A stretch of DNA of 64,000 bases, from contig NC_089442.1 in assembly GCF_026210795.1 (NCBI RefSeq), forward strand, positions 4,120,501 through 4,184,500. Direction: 5' to 3'. Position numbers and translations under genes: made by a program. Source of the stretch: Rhizophagus irregularis. Its lineage: Eukaryota; Glomeromycota; Glomeromycetes; Glomerales; Glomeraceae. Numbering within the stretch: the first letter of the stretch is position 1; every line of letters begins with the position of its first letter. A model generated the notes under the pieces. The model had not been told where the DNA came from, ran no database searches, and saw only the letters and a program-made list of their open reading frames with translations. This document shows, in pieces, positions 1-10,773 of this stretch.

Positions 1-1
1 C

Positions 2-1282
2 AAAGGAGGACAGCGCCGTATAACAGATATTTTAAATTACATTATACCATTATATATTGAAAAAGGAATTTTAATTCCTAGAAGATCAACTTTATATATT
101 CGAATTTCAGGGAGATGGTCGTAATGTGGGACGCAAAGTAAAACACGTCATGATAACAATGACATTATTAAATGATCTAAATGGATTACAGAAACCAGAT
201 AATCACTACACATTAGTTTTATATCCAGGTGCTGAAACATATGATTCTCTTAGAAATGCACTAGCTCCTTTAATTTCTGATTTAAATGTATTAAAAGAGA
301 GAGGTTTTTATCAAATAGGTGGTAATCATTGGCCAGTAGAATTGTATTTCAGTTCTGATTGGAAATTTTTGGCAATTTGTTTGGGAATGAAAGCTGCTAA
401 CGTACAATACTTTTGTCCTTGGTGTGATTGTAGCAAAAATGATATTATTACTACGTCAAAAACAATTAACAAATCAATGGATGATATTAAAATTAATTAC
501 AAACAAATAAATGGCCACATCAAAGAACTATTATTTTATATGATACCACTACAAAATTGGGTAGTTGATGAATTGCATATTTTTTTGCGGATAACAGATA
601 GATTATGGGAGTTAATGATTTCTGATCTTCGCCATGAAACTGCAGATGAAGAAATTTGGAAAGCCAAAATTTTATTGGAAATGCAGAGGCTTAACATATC
701 ATTTCAATTTTGGCATGAAAAAAATACCAATAATTTATTATACACTTCGCTGATGGGTCCAGACAAATTAAAAATCCTCAAAGGATTTGATCTTTTTGCT
801 GTTTTTCAATCAATAACGAGAGCTATACAAATTCGTGCTTTGTGGGATCAATTTAATGAACTATATCATTTAATGCAAGACAAGAAAACAACAGGCAAAT
901 TTTTTCGTTATAAGGCCAAATCTTGGTTAGATGCATTTACAGCTTTTTCTACAGGACATCCAAATAGAAGTAATTTTGTTAGAGGTATGTATCGTGTCCA
1001 AGATATAACACCATACATTTATGTTTTATGTAATCATGCCGCAGAGTTTCTTGAAATCCATCACGAGTTTGGATTGGCTGCATTTTCATGTTCACCAGTA
1101 GAAAAAAAGAACCATATGCAGATGTGCCTTTATTTTCAAAATACATTGAAAGATGGGGAAATAAAAATTCATGAAAATGAGCAATCTTAGAAATGCTAGA
1201 GCATGAAAATTGGCAATTATATTTTGCATCAAATAAAGTTCCTAATTTTCTAAAAAAATCCAAAAAATATAGGTTACAATAA
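2..1282 (+). pseudogene. Transposase relic, DDE type with CPWC motif (possible Transib/RAG1-like)
   Basis: The longest open stretch (126-1190) has no ATG near its 5' end. Upstream codons continue it (GDGRNVGRK across 111-137), and the reading preceding that sits in another frame from base 2, so about one extra base near 113 breaks the gene. A second shift near 1180 moves the C-terminus (NWQLYFASN) into another frame that stops at 1280-1282. Counting from the GTG at 126, visible motifs are GDG just upstream, SSDWKFL (Asp 78), CPWC (Cys 97 and 100), VVDELHIFLRITDRL (His 151) and VEKKNH (Glu 326). That spacing of Asp, Asp, CxxC, His and a late Glu recalls Transib/RAG1 recombinases; this is my inference, while membership of a multicopy Glomeromycotina family is recognised from memory. 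The 5' end runs off the window. Confidence 0.6.
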
Positions 1283-1468
1283 TAGGATTTTATTTGTTTA
1301 ACAATAAAAAAGAAAAAAAATTTTTTGTGATCAAGTAATTTTTATTATGGGCAATTGAACTAATACTATATTTATGTAATTTTTTTTCAATTGATAATAG
1401 TTTATTCCATCGTTATCATAATAAAAACCTAATTACATAAGTTTATAAAATTTTCTTTAAATTTGACA

Positions 1469-2071
1469 TTAGTCTAAAAAAAAATGAAATTGAGCTGAAC
1501 CCGCTTCAAATTTATGGTTATTTTTGTCTCTACCTCCCGTCAACTTCCATTTAACGGTCATTTCTCCATTATAAACTAATTTTGATTTTAATTTTTTTGC
1601 ATTTTGATTATAACTGTTATTTTCACTTTCAGGCATATACAAACGAACAAAACTCAATTATCCTCCTCCATAATTGCGCTCACCCCAATTTTTGTCATCT
1701 AAGACTTTTCCAACTTCATCAAAGGCCTTTTCTCCCTTAAAGATACATAAATAAGAAGACCCACATGGAGAGTAACGCGTTATATGATTTCTAAAAATAC
1801 CAACAAAGGCATCTTCACTACAATGTATCGAAAATACTTGTTTCCCAACAGCAGTATGATGGTTTTTAAGACGTTTTTGTAATTCTTTAATTATAGCTTT
1901 TTTCAAGTGTGAAAGCTCGGACTCTGAAACTGGTTGAATATGTGAAGGAAGTGTATTGTAAGATACATGTTTTAATGTTTCGTATCTTTGTAGACCTGAG
2001 CGATTTTTGAACCCTTTAACACGCCTTTTGCAGATTGAACAATATAACCTAGTTGAATCTCGGGTAGACAT
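1469..2071 (-). pseudogene. C2H2-like zinc finger protein, one in-frame stop
   Basis: One reading frame of about 200 codons from ATG 2071 to 1469 is interrupted by a single TAA at 1658-1660, after NYGGG; coding resumes in the same frame with LSFVRLYMP. Near the N-terminus CSICKRRVKGF..ETLKH gives a C2H2-like pattern. The middle holds SIHCSEDAFVGIFRNHI and the C-terminus an acidic, Asn-rich linker. I recognise the general shape from a multicopy family of arbuscular mycorrhizal fungi, function unknown. It converges on the transposase relic to its left, so both could belong to one element, but no TIRs were identified. Zinc-dependent DNA binding is only suggested by the motif. Confidence 0.5.
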
Positions 2072-2416
2072 TACTTAAAAAAAATAAAATTCTATAAGTA
2101 AACGAATAACTAAAAAAAAAGTAGAGAAAACTAACAATTTCAGTAAGTTTTATAAAAAAATTATGCCAGTTTTATGCTGAAGTATATACCGAAGTTAGTT
2201 GGATGGGTTGTATAGTGGTTAGATGGGTTGAATGCGTATTTTTCATTAAGTTATTTTTGTTTTACGATTAGTTGAACGGAAAATTTTTTTTATTAACGGG
2301 TCTTTATAATCATATGACATAAAAACACATGAATGCCGATCATATTAGTATTACGTAAAGGACCGCTAAAGGCAACTTTGTCAATTAAATTCAAATGAAC
2401 TAAATTCGCGCATATG
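2072..2416. other. Gene-free stretch
   Basis: No coding signal in any frame. It holds a short direct repeat (GATGGGTTG near 2200-2232) and A+T-rich sequence. It may be the 5' flank of the minus-strand zinc finger gene. Confidence 0.4.
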
Positions 2417-2770
2417 TATAATTTTTATAGTAAATAATAATTTTAAAATTCAAAGTTAACGATCTCTGCATTCAGTAATTTGATTTTTATGATCTTTACG
2501 CGGTTGGATTCAGCTCATTGAGAGGATTCCAATGATATGTATTTCACGGAGTTATTCACATTTAAAATTTGGTATTAAATAGTCTTATAATTTTTATAGT
2601 AAACAATAATTTTAAAATTCAAAGTTAACAATCTCTGCATCTAGTGATTCGATTTTTATGATCTTTATGCGGTTCAATTCAGCTCATCGAGAGGATTCCA
2701 ATGATATATATATCATATTTGTAGCATCGATATTTACGGAGTTATTCACGTTTAAAATTTTATATTAAAT
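2417..2770. repeat. Two tandem diverged copies of a 169-185 bp module
   Basis: Copy 1 (2417-2585) and copy 2 (2586-2770) share TATAATTTTTATAGTAAA, AATCTCTGCAT, GATTTTTATGATCTTTA, GAGAGGATTCCAATGATAT and ACGGAGTTATTCAC in the same order. Copy 2 carries about 20 extra bases. Non-coding; it belongs to the dispersed module class seen also at 8.4, 19.1, 30.5, 39.7, 55.3 and 59.1 kb. Confidence 0.75.
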
Positions 2771-2979
2771 TATAATTATAAAAATCACATGACTATGATG
2801 TAATTTCGACCATTTCGACTTTAATTTCAACTTTTGACCTACCCAAGTTGAAATATTTCTACTTTTGGGCTTCATGTATAGGGAGGAGTTAAACTTCAGA
2901 TCAGGTCTATATATATCACGTGATATTTATATATCTAAATATAAATGTAAGTAATTTAATTATTTTTATATAATTATTA
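2771..2979. repeat. Remnant related to the 58.5-kb TIR element, plus left TSD
   Basis: CTTCAGATCAGGTCTATATA followed by a CACGTGATATTTATATA-like stretch near 2895-2930 matches 58572-58613. This suggests an older element like the one at 58531-60113, later cut by the retroelement that starts at 2980. The last 18 bases (2962-2979, ATTTTTATATAATTATTA) are the left TSD of that retroelement. Confidence 0.55.
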
Positions 2980-4099
2980 GATGAAAAAAATCTCTTTCCT
3001 GAACACACATTTTTATGCAAAATTTTTGCAAAAATTTTTTTTATAAAATTCGTTCTTTTATTAAAAAATTTTTATTAAAATGTCTGGAAAGACTGAAATT
3101 TCACCTATTATCAAGGGAGTTCACTCTCAGATAGCTGACACTATGTCTGAAATATTTTTTGATAATACCAAAATGGCTTTAGCGAACTTTATAGAAAATG
3201 GGTTCTTACAGACAATGTTTTCTAAGTTTGGTGACGGTACTTTAAATAAAGCTACCCTTTTAATGACTACTTTTAGCGATGGTGCCAACGTGAAATATTT
3301 TGCAGAACAGTCCAAGGCCACAAATATACAACCTATGACTCTTTCGTTAATAATGCCTATAGCCTTTTAGCAAGGTGGAATGCCTATAAAATGGCACTTT
3401 ACAATAACGAACAAGAAGCATTAGGACTATCCGATTTGGATGATTTGGATGATTCAGCCAAGGATTGTGATACAGATATAATAGAAAATATGCCAGATAC
3501 ACCTACATCAAATCCAGTTCTGATATTGCAGCATAAATTACCTGATGTGAAAATGACTCCTGTTGATTAGTCTGTTACACCCAAAATTTTATGGAAAGAA
3601 GAGATAAATTAATCCACATGTATTATAGATGATAAACAAGTTATGAACCAATCAACATCAAAAGGTAAAAATTTCCAGAAGAAAAAATCGCCAGCTAATA
3701 ATTTATTCTGTGACATAATAGTATATGACATTCTATATACCTGGTCTGCTGAAAAAATAGCAGTATAACTAAAACTTTGGGACAACCTTATTAAGCTTTC
3801 GATAAAATGACAGCATAAATATCAAACTCTTAGGGTAAAAATAGCGTTGTCCTCTTTTTTCTTGCCACAGTTCAATAATAATTGGGCTACAGATTTAGGA
3901 GGTATACCAGTGCAATGGTTTCCCACAAGTTAGAGCTTTCACGAAAGAAAATAAAGAGAGAAATTCCAGGCAACATTCTGGAAGAAGTTACTACATGCAC
4001 CTTGTGAAATGACTGAAGACTTACTACATATTTAAACGAACTTAAGACCAAGTCATTTAAGATTATACAAATAGGTAAAGGTAAGAATAGTGATCCAAT

Positions 4100-4232
4100 C
4101 CTAAATCCGTTTAATCCGGATAGATCCTCAATCCGGATTGAATTCGGATATCTGCATCCTATAATTTTTAAAAGGATGATCTGTTAAATAATCCGGATGA
4201 CTATCATCCGGATGACCATCCGGATGTCCAAT
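4100..4232. promoter_or_regulatory. Left subterminal ATCCGGAT cluster of the hAT element
   Basis: Several close matches to ATCCGGAT, in both orientations, lie within about 130 bp of the left end. A matching cluster lies at 6945-7060 and 7639-7648. In hAT elements such subterminal repeats are typically transposase-binding sites; that role here is inferred. Confidence 0.6.
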
Positions 4233-4414
4233 GTTTGATTTTTTTTTGAACTTTTCCATTTTATCGTTTATAAAAAAATTTTATGAAATGGAGCGGTTAT
4301 ACAACCCCTTTTTATTTCCTTCTTTACTAATACTGAATTTTTTTTCTCCAATCCCTCAAATTTCTTTGAAATGTAATTACTCTAATAAATAAAATACAAA
4401 ATATTAAAAATAAA

Positions 4415-6685
4415 ATGGATGATTCTAACTATATTCAAAGTGATGATTTTAATATTAACATAATCGAACAAACCCTTTCAGAAAAAGATAAAGGTATCTA
4501 AATAAGCTTAAATTAAGAAATTTTTTTCAATAATAAAATTAATAATCATTCAAATTTTTATTAAAAAAAAAGAAACTGAAACAAGTTCCCTATTGAGTTC
4601 TATAAGCGGAAATCATGTAAATAAAAGAAAAAAATCATCATTTACGAAAAATCACTTTGAAATAGAATACAATATAAAAGGAGAACAAACTCGTACTTGT
4701 ATAATTTTGAATAAAAATGGTAATCAATGTGGTAAAGTATATCGAAATACAGGAAGCCCAACTGGAAATCTTGTTGCACATTTACGAGATGTTCATCAAA
4801 TTATCGATGAGGATAATGAAAATGCTCCGAAAAGGGTAAAATTTTTTGCTACAATTAAAAATTTATTTAAAGTTTTTTATTAATGTTTTAATTATATTTA
4901 AATTTAGCTATAAAATACAAAAATCACAGATTTTGCTCAATCTCGTCGACCTCATCCTAAGCATATTCAAAAACAACGAGAAGAATCAGTTCTTAAATGG
5001 ATGTTGCTTACCGATCAACCTCTTGCTGCTATTACAAATCCAGCATATAAAGAAAAAATGTCCCATTTTGATCCTTCATTTGTAGTACCTGGAGAACAAA
5101 AAATTAAAACTATGATAGCTAAAAGTTATCAAAATAATTATGAAAATTTAAAGAATATTCTAAACGAAACTGCTGCAACAGTATCTCTTACCATGGACCT
5201 TTGGTCCAGTAGGGCTAAGCATGGATATATTGGTATTACGGCTGCATGTTAGAGATAAAGTATGCATCATCTCCTCATACTGCAAATTTAGTTGCTGAAT
5301 TACTTTATGATTGCATTTCAAGTTGGGATCTTAATGGGCGTGTAACAGCAATTATTACTGACAACGGTTCTAATATGAAGGTGGCGTTTCCTATTTTAAC
5401 TCAAAAAGATCAATGTGAAACTATTCAAAGACTTCCCTGTGTTGCATACACACTTCAATTAGCAATTGGGAAAGGATTGGCACCTGTAGAAATTTTAGCT
5501 GCACGTACAAAACGTATAATCAATTTTTTTTCAACACAAAAGCAGATAGAAAGATTGGAAGAAGTGCAGCGTAAGTTGGGATATGAGGATATAATGCGCT
5601 GTATACAAGATGTACAGACCCGTTGGAATTCTTCATACTATGCTTGGGATAGACTTTTTTATCTCAAAGATGCAATAATTCAACTTCAGACTTATTTATA
5701 TACTAGTACAAATAGAGAGGATAAAAAGGATGGTACTAAACTAAAAAAAATCATGTTATCCATAGAAGAATGGGAATTGTTAGACAAATTAATTGATCTT
5801 TTATCTCCATTTGAGGGAGCAACTCGATATTTTTCTGGAGGTACATATGTAATGCTTAGTAAAATGATGCTAACTATTAAGGAATTCACCTTTGATTTAG
5901 CTACTGACTCAGAAAACCTGCCATCAAATGATGCTGATTATCTTAATGAAGACACAATATTTGAAGAAGGTGATGTTGAAATCGATAATGAAGAGATTAT
6001 AAGCAACATTACCAAAAAGAAAATCTCTATTAAAAATCCATTAAAGACTGAAGGAATTTTGGAAAAAGTAAAAAATAATGTTTACAATGCATTACTTTAT
6101 TACTGGGATACCCCCAATGATACAGGATTAATGGCTACTTTATTAGATCCGCATTATAAGGAGTTAGGTTTAGAACTAGAAGATAAAAAAATTGAAATAA
6201 TTCAAAAACTTTGTGATGAGTTTAATGAGTTGAATTCTAATAACTCAAATAACACAACACCAATAGCACCTATAGCAGAGCCATCTAATCCAATCATACC
6301 TTTTTCAGGTGCAGAATCTTCATCGTGTTCACAAAAAGAATACCGCCAGTGCCGTCAAAGTAAGACTAAAAAACCGTTAACACCTGTAACCATTGATGAA
6401 GTTGATAGTTATTTGGCAATGCCAGCTGCATTGGAAGCAGAAGATCCATTGGATTGGTGGCGAGTTCGTGCAGGAAATTTTCCAAAGTTATCACAAATTG
6501 CCCGCAAATACCTTGGAATTCCAGCTACTTCTGTGTCAAGCGAAAGGTTATTTTCTCACGCTGGTTCACTAATTTCAGCAAAAAGAAATCGTTTAGACAC
6601 AAGTTTAGTGGGTCAGATATTGTTTTTAAAGAGGAATATCCGTTCAATGGAAGTTTTTGCAAAAGAGTGGGACGAAGTTGAATAA
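4415..6685 (+). pseudogene. hAT transposase (BED finger, RNase H-like core, C-terminal dimerisation domain)
   Basis: I place the start at ATG 4415, upstream of the longest open frame. Exon 1 (4415-4493) joins exon 2 at 4573 through a GT..AG intron, and a second intron (4836-4929) joins PKR to DFAQSRRPH. Exon 2 holds a BED-type finger (C..C..H..H around CIILNKNGNQCGK and HLRDVH). The catalytic core shows TMDLWSSR, then TDNGSNMK and CVAYTLQL. The C-terminus has the hAT dimerisation block DPLDWWRVRAGNFPKLSQIA and TSVSSERLFS. Around 5249 about 20 codons seem missing and the frame changes (TAAC stop, then LEIKYASSPHTA), so this copy is probably dead although 479 codons stay open after it. Confidence 0.85.
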
Positions 6686-7083
6686 TATTAACCTTGAATT
6701 TATGAATTGTTATTTGTTAAAACCGTTTTTTTACTTTTTAGTATTTAAATTTGTAATAAATAACAAGAATATATGGAATAAATGAAATATTCATTAATAT
6801 TAAATATAAACTACTAATTTCTATAATAATATATTAGCGGACTAATTTTTTTTTAAAAAAAAATAAATAAATTCTCCGAAGGCGCAAGCTTCAAGTAAAT
6901 GGACCAATAAAAATTTACGAATCATGGATGATCTGCTAAAATTCGGATTGGGATAGATCCGGATAGATCTTAAATTAATGCAAATAAGGATTAATCTGGA
7001 TAGATCCTAAATTAAGGATTAATCCGTAAAATTTCAGATCCGGATGGAAATCCGGATCTGCTGAAGAGATTTGGGATTGGATC

Positions 7084-7634
7084 AGGACCCAGAAATATAT
7101 ATACAGGGGTAGGGTACACAGATGCGTCGCCATCATAGTGAAATTAGACGGAGTAAAGTTTTGATTTGCGTACAATTTTAGAATTTTTCATCTATAGTTA
7201 GGTCATCAAGATTGCGTATTTTTTATCAAAATTTTTATATGTAAAAAATTAGTTTGCGTATTTTTGGCCTAAATTTGGCTAATCTTATATATATAATATA
7301 TTTACTGTACGTACTTATTTAATTAACCGCATTGTAATATTTAGTATTAATTGAAAGAAATTTCTAAGGGTTAAAAAGTGAAATTTTAGAAAAATATTAT
7401 TAAAAAAATGGTAAATTCTATTTTTTCACATTAGTATTTGGTTTTATAAATAATATAGAAGCCATGATAAAATAATTAATAACTTAATGTCTGAAATTTT
7501 ATTTGCGTATTTTTGCAGGATTTTCAATATCAGGTGTCAATTATGCGTACTACTCATATAAAAAGTCTCTGCGTACAGCTCATAGTAAAAAAATTTTTCA
7601 CCACCTGACCCCTATATATATATTTCTGGGTCCT
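7084..7634. mobile_element. 551-bp MITE inserted in the hAT right end
   Basis: TIRs AGGACCCAGAAATATATA (7084) and TATATATTTCTGGGTCCT (ends 7634). The TSD is the 8-bp ATTGGATC at 7076-7083 and 7635-7642, so it was probably moved by a hAT-type transposase. No coding potential. Confidence 0.85.
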
Positions 7635-8045
7635 ATTGGATCCGGATGACCATTTAGAAATAGGATCGGATCACTAGGTAAGAAGAAGCTTGTTGGTTAT
7701 TTCGAGAAATGGAAGGCCGTACGCAAGGTCTTAGATTTACCATCAAGTTTTGAGCTCAGAAGGGATCAGGTTGTCTTGGTGTCAACACTCTACGCCTAAC
7801 CTAAAGAAAGTGCCCTCAACTAAAGACCGTTCTGGAGGAAAAAAAGCTCATTCCAGTAATGCGAAGTCAAAGAAGAAGGATGATAAATCCTTGACCAAAG
7901 CTCCTAATACAAGTAACAAGTTGAGAGCCAAAAAATGAAAGCATCTGAGAAATTGGACAATTTGAACAAGAAGGCGAAGGGTGGTAATAGTTTAAATAAG
8001 GAGGTTTTAGCAAAAATTTTAGAATTATTACAGAAATTAGTTTAG

Positions 8046-8360
8046 TCTTAACAGAATTTAGTTATTTCTACTAATTTGTACTTGCTATTAGCATAGCAGA
8101 ATCCTTTTATGTTTAGTACCACAATTTCTTGAAAAAGGAACTTATCCTCTCCATTCTTTTTTGTTTAATCTGATGTGTTTGCCTAGATATAAGTGGAAGT
8201 GCTTGTAAATAGGTCCTTTTTTTCAGGAAGTTAGGGTTGGGCACCAGTTTTTCTGGTTTTCAATGATAGGAATTTTATTGGGCAGATTCGTCACTTTTTA
8301 GTGATTGCTAGATGCCCTTATTTGTATTTCCTACCTGCTTCACATAAAATAAATAAATAA
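8046..8360 (+). other. 3' UTR and A-rich tail of ORF1 element copy 1
   Basis: Matches the 3' UTR of the intact element (51212-51539) over its length: CACAATTTCTTG, CTCTCCA, GTGTTTGCC, GTTCGGG-like, and the terminal GCTTCACATAAAATAAATAA. It defines 3'-UTR subfamily A. Confidence 0.75.
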
Positions 8361-8378
8361 ATTTTTATATAATTATTA

Positions 8379-8576
8379 TAATGCAATTATCTTGACTTCT
8401 AGTGATTCAATTTTAATAAACTTTTTTTAATTTATAGCTCTCATTTAGCTCTACAAATCCAGCTTTACAAAACAAAAAAATGTTTGTTCAAATTGAATCA
8501 CTAGAAGCCAAGATATTTGTATTTACATTATAATAATTATTATAATGCAATTATCTTGACTTTTAGTGATCCAAAT
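8379..8576. repeat. Palindromic CTTGACTTCTAGTGATYC module
   Basis: ATCTTGACTTCTAGTGATTC at the left is mirrored by GAATCACTAGAAGCCAAGAT about 120 bp later, then a second module begins (CTTGACTTTTAGTGATCC). Near-identical units occur at 58640-58910. Confidence 0.7.
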
Positions 8577-8970
8577 TTTTTTTTTTTTTTAATGATCTAT
8601 ATATACTTTATTGATATTAAGTTCATATACCATATAAACAAATTATCATAAGCTATATCCACCCAATAGGATGCGATCATCAAAATATAAATGATAGCAA
8701 AACAAATAAAGAAAATAATAACATTAATAAAATACAAATAAAATATAAATAAAAATAATAATAAAATAGAAAAAGAAAAAATAAACATGCAATTTAAAAT
8801 AAAATTAAAAATAAAAGTAAAAATTAATAGTAAAAAGTAACAAATAAACTAAAATAAAGTAAGTATAGAATTAAAAATAAAAATAAATATATAAAAAATT
8901 AAAGTTAAATGATCCAAATTATGTTGTTGTTAAATCTATAACAACATTGTTAACAATATTTTTTGTCTTT
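8577..8970 (-). other. LINE 3' UTR with poly(A) tail
   Basis: On the minus strand this follows the LINE C-terminus. It is T/A-rich, contains AATAAAG near the end and finishes in about 15 A (a T run at 8579-8591 on the plus strand). Unlike the ORF1 elements, this LINE ends in plain poly(A). Confidence 0.6.
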
Positions 8971-10766
8971 TTATAAGCCCAACTTATACCACCAATTGTT
9001 ATTAATCAATAAACACATCTGGTCATGAGCTTTTTTTCCCACTTTGTAACACTTTAATAAGATGTAATCTTCCTCTGATGGATTTTTATGTTGCGTTGAA
9101 TCCATCTTAGATTGAATATCATCAAGAATTACTTTTTGATTTTCCTGTGACTCTGGTAAATTATTCTTTTTTTCTTGTCTTAGATGTTTAGCTTGTTGGT
9201 GAGAGGATTTGAAGTACCGATCCATATTTTCAGATATATTCAATTTATCTTTTCTTCCAATTCCTTTTCTTTTTTCCCTGCTATAGTAGCATTACATCTT
9301 GGCAGCCAAATTAATTCTTTGAAGTGAATAATAAAAGAATCCAGAAGTGAGGCCAAAAATAAAATATTCTTTAATTCTGAAAATCCAAATGTCTGTTTTG
9401 ATATAGTGGATAATTTATTACTAATCTTGGCTTTTAAAGCTAGTGAACAAAAATCAATAAATTTATTATCATCATATTGTAATCCTAGTAACTGATTTAA
9501 TTTTTCCCTTATAACCTTGAATGTATTTTCTGGTGAATTACTCAATTTTTGAATTATAGGAACTAAGTCATCTTGTATTCTGCTTTTAATTATAGGCCAT
9601 AGATCCTTATTGGCATCACATTCAATAAAGTGAAATCTGTTTTCTTCTTTATTAGTATTACATCTGAGGCAAGCAAAATCTTTGTATATGTCTGGTTTTT
9701 GTTGGATTAGAGTGGTACCTATAGGAAGAAGTTTAGTAAATAATTTGACAATAAATATTAAATGCCAATGTTTTTTTGATGAAATACAATTAAATCCTTT
9801 ATATCTATGAATCAGGTTCCAAGTTATATTCCAGGCTATTTGTGTCTCATGTCCATTAGTTTTTAACATTGACCATTCAGCTGCCACCCTAGTATTCATT
9901 AGAGTTTTAATAAATCTCCTTAAATTGTATTCAATTGGAATCTGTTTGAATGTTGGAAAATATCTAACTATTTTATTGCCATAGTTAAATCTATTATTAA
10001 AATAAGAGTTGCTGCTACACACGTTCTTTGCTAATTTATCTACCATTTCATTCATTGCATCTCCACTGTGTCCTTTAACTTTCATTAATACTAGATCCAT
10101 TTTTTTTTCTTGTAAAAGAATATTTATCTTGAGTAGAATTAAAGAATTTGACTGCTTCAATAATTTCCTACTCAGTTTATTGTTTTGGTTATTTATCATG
10201 TGTATTGCATTCTGACTATCTGTATAAATCTTAATTTTTGCATTCATAGGGCCAGTGAGTAATGCCATAAGAATTGCCACTAATTCTGATCGTGTAGATG
10301 AAGGCCATAAAGATAAGTTTGCTTGAGCTGACAATGCAGGTTCATTATTAACACAAAATGCAGCTCCCATGTTTGAGTATACTAAATTAGGATCTTGTTT
10401 TTTCATTGATGTGGGGTATTTAGCTTAAGTGAACTGTCTGTATAATATTCAATTACTGTTCTCTCTGCTAGTATATTTCTAATTTCCATTAATCGCGATT
10501 TTAAGTTATCATCATCTATCCATCTGTGAATCTATGTCTTCAACTAATGGTAAGATAATTTCGGGATCTGGGAATGGTATTGTTGACCTATCATTGGGTA
10601 CTGAGACATGATGGATGTGTGATAACCATTTGCTAGGGAAGTTCCAACTACGCGTTTTGAAGTCTTTATCTAATATTGCTACTTTACAGCAATCAGCTGG
10701 TATGGATCGTCCTGTATTCTGCCATCCAATGGTTCCGTTATCATTAAATCCTGGATGATAATTCAC
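8971..10766 (-). pseudogene. LINE ORF2, C-terminal part: RNase H and tail domain
   Basis: Open pieces 10766-10512, 10406-9240 and 9243-8971 form the C-terminal third of a non-LTR retrotransposon ORF2. RNase H residues are visible: Asp in YYTDSS (between the first two pieces, near 10430), Glu in STRSELVAIL, Asp in IYTDSQNAI and Asp in KGHSGDAMNEMVDKLAK. The first piece (VNYHPGFNDNGTIGWQ) is the connection after the polymerase. At least two frameshifts and a stop interrupt it. It continues the same LINE whose polymerase lies at 12680-15419; ORF1 element copy 2 separates them. Confidence 0.8.
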
Positions 10767-10773
10767 TGAAATC

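Larger units (their letters stand above)
4088..7676 (+). mobile_element. hAT transposon with exact 8-bp TSD
   Basis: Terminal inverted repeats are TAGTGATCCAATCCTAAAT on the left (4088) and the complement of ATAGGATCGGATCACTA on the right (ends 7676). The TSD is GGTAAGAA at 4080-4087 and 7677-7684, which restores the ORF1 sequence when one copy is removed. The 8-bp TSD and the transposase inside define the hAT superfamily. Subterminal ATCCGGAT repeats lie at both ends. A 551-bp MITE is inserted near the right end. Confidence 0.9.
3080..8045 (+). pseudogene. LINE-type ORF1 (gag-like RNA-binding protein), copy 1, broken
   Basis: Coding parts are 3080-4087 and 7677-8045. The N-terminal 96 codons are open (MSGKTEISP to PIAF) and end in TAG at 3368-3370; further stops and frameshifts follow. 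It aligns by eye with the intact ORF1 at 49706: the ATNIQP.TLSL motif, the IIVYDIPYTW-like RRM entry, LGGIPV.WFP, FKIIQ.GKGK and the C-terminal LAEILELLQKLV-like helix are all recognisable. The hAT transposon interrupts the codons after FKIIQIGKGK; reading resumes with KKLVGYFEKW. This copy should make no functional protein. Confidence 0.8.
2980..8360 (+). mobile_element. ORF1-only retroelement copy 1 (half-LINE), interrupted
   Basis: The boundaries come from an 18-bp direct repeat, ATTTTTATATAATTATTA, at 2962-2979 and 8361-8378. The element starts with a 5' leader like those of the copies near 49600 and 40803, encodes one ORF1 protein, then has about 300 nt of 3' UTR and an (A)n/ATAAA tail. 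No reverse transcriptase follows ORF1. The TSD length and tail indicate target-primed reverse transcription. Everything at 4088-7684 is a later hAT insertion with its TSD. Confidence 0.8.

Noticed and set aside
8597-8788. 63-codon hydrophobic minus-strand frame
   Set aside because: Falls in the T-rich LINE 3' UTR; composition alone explains it.
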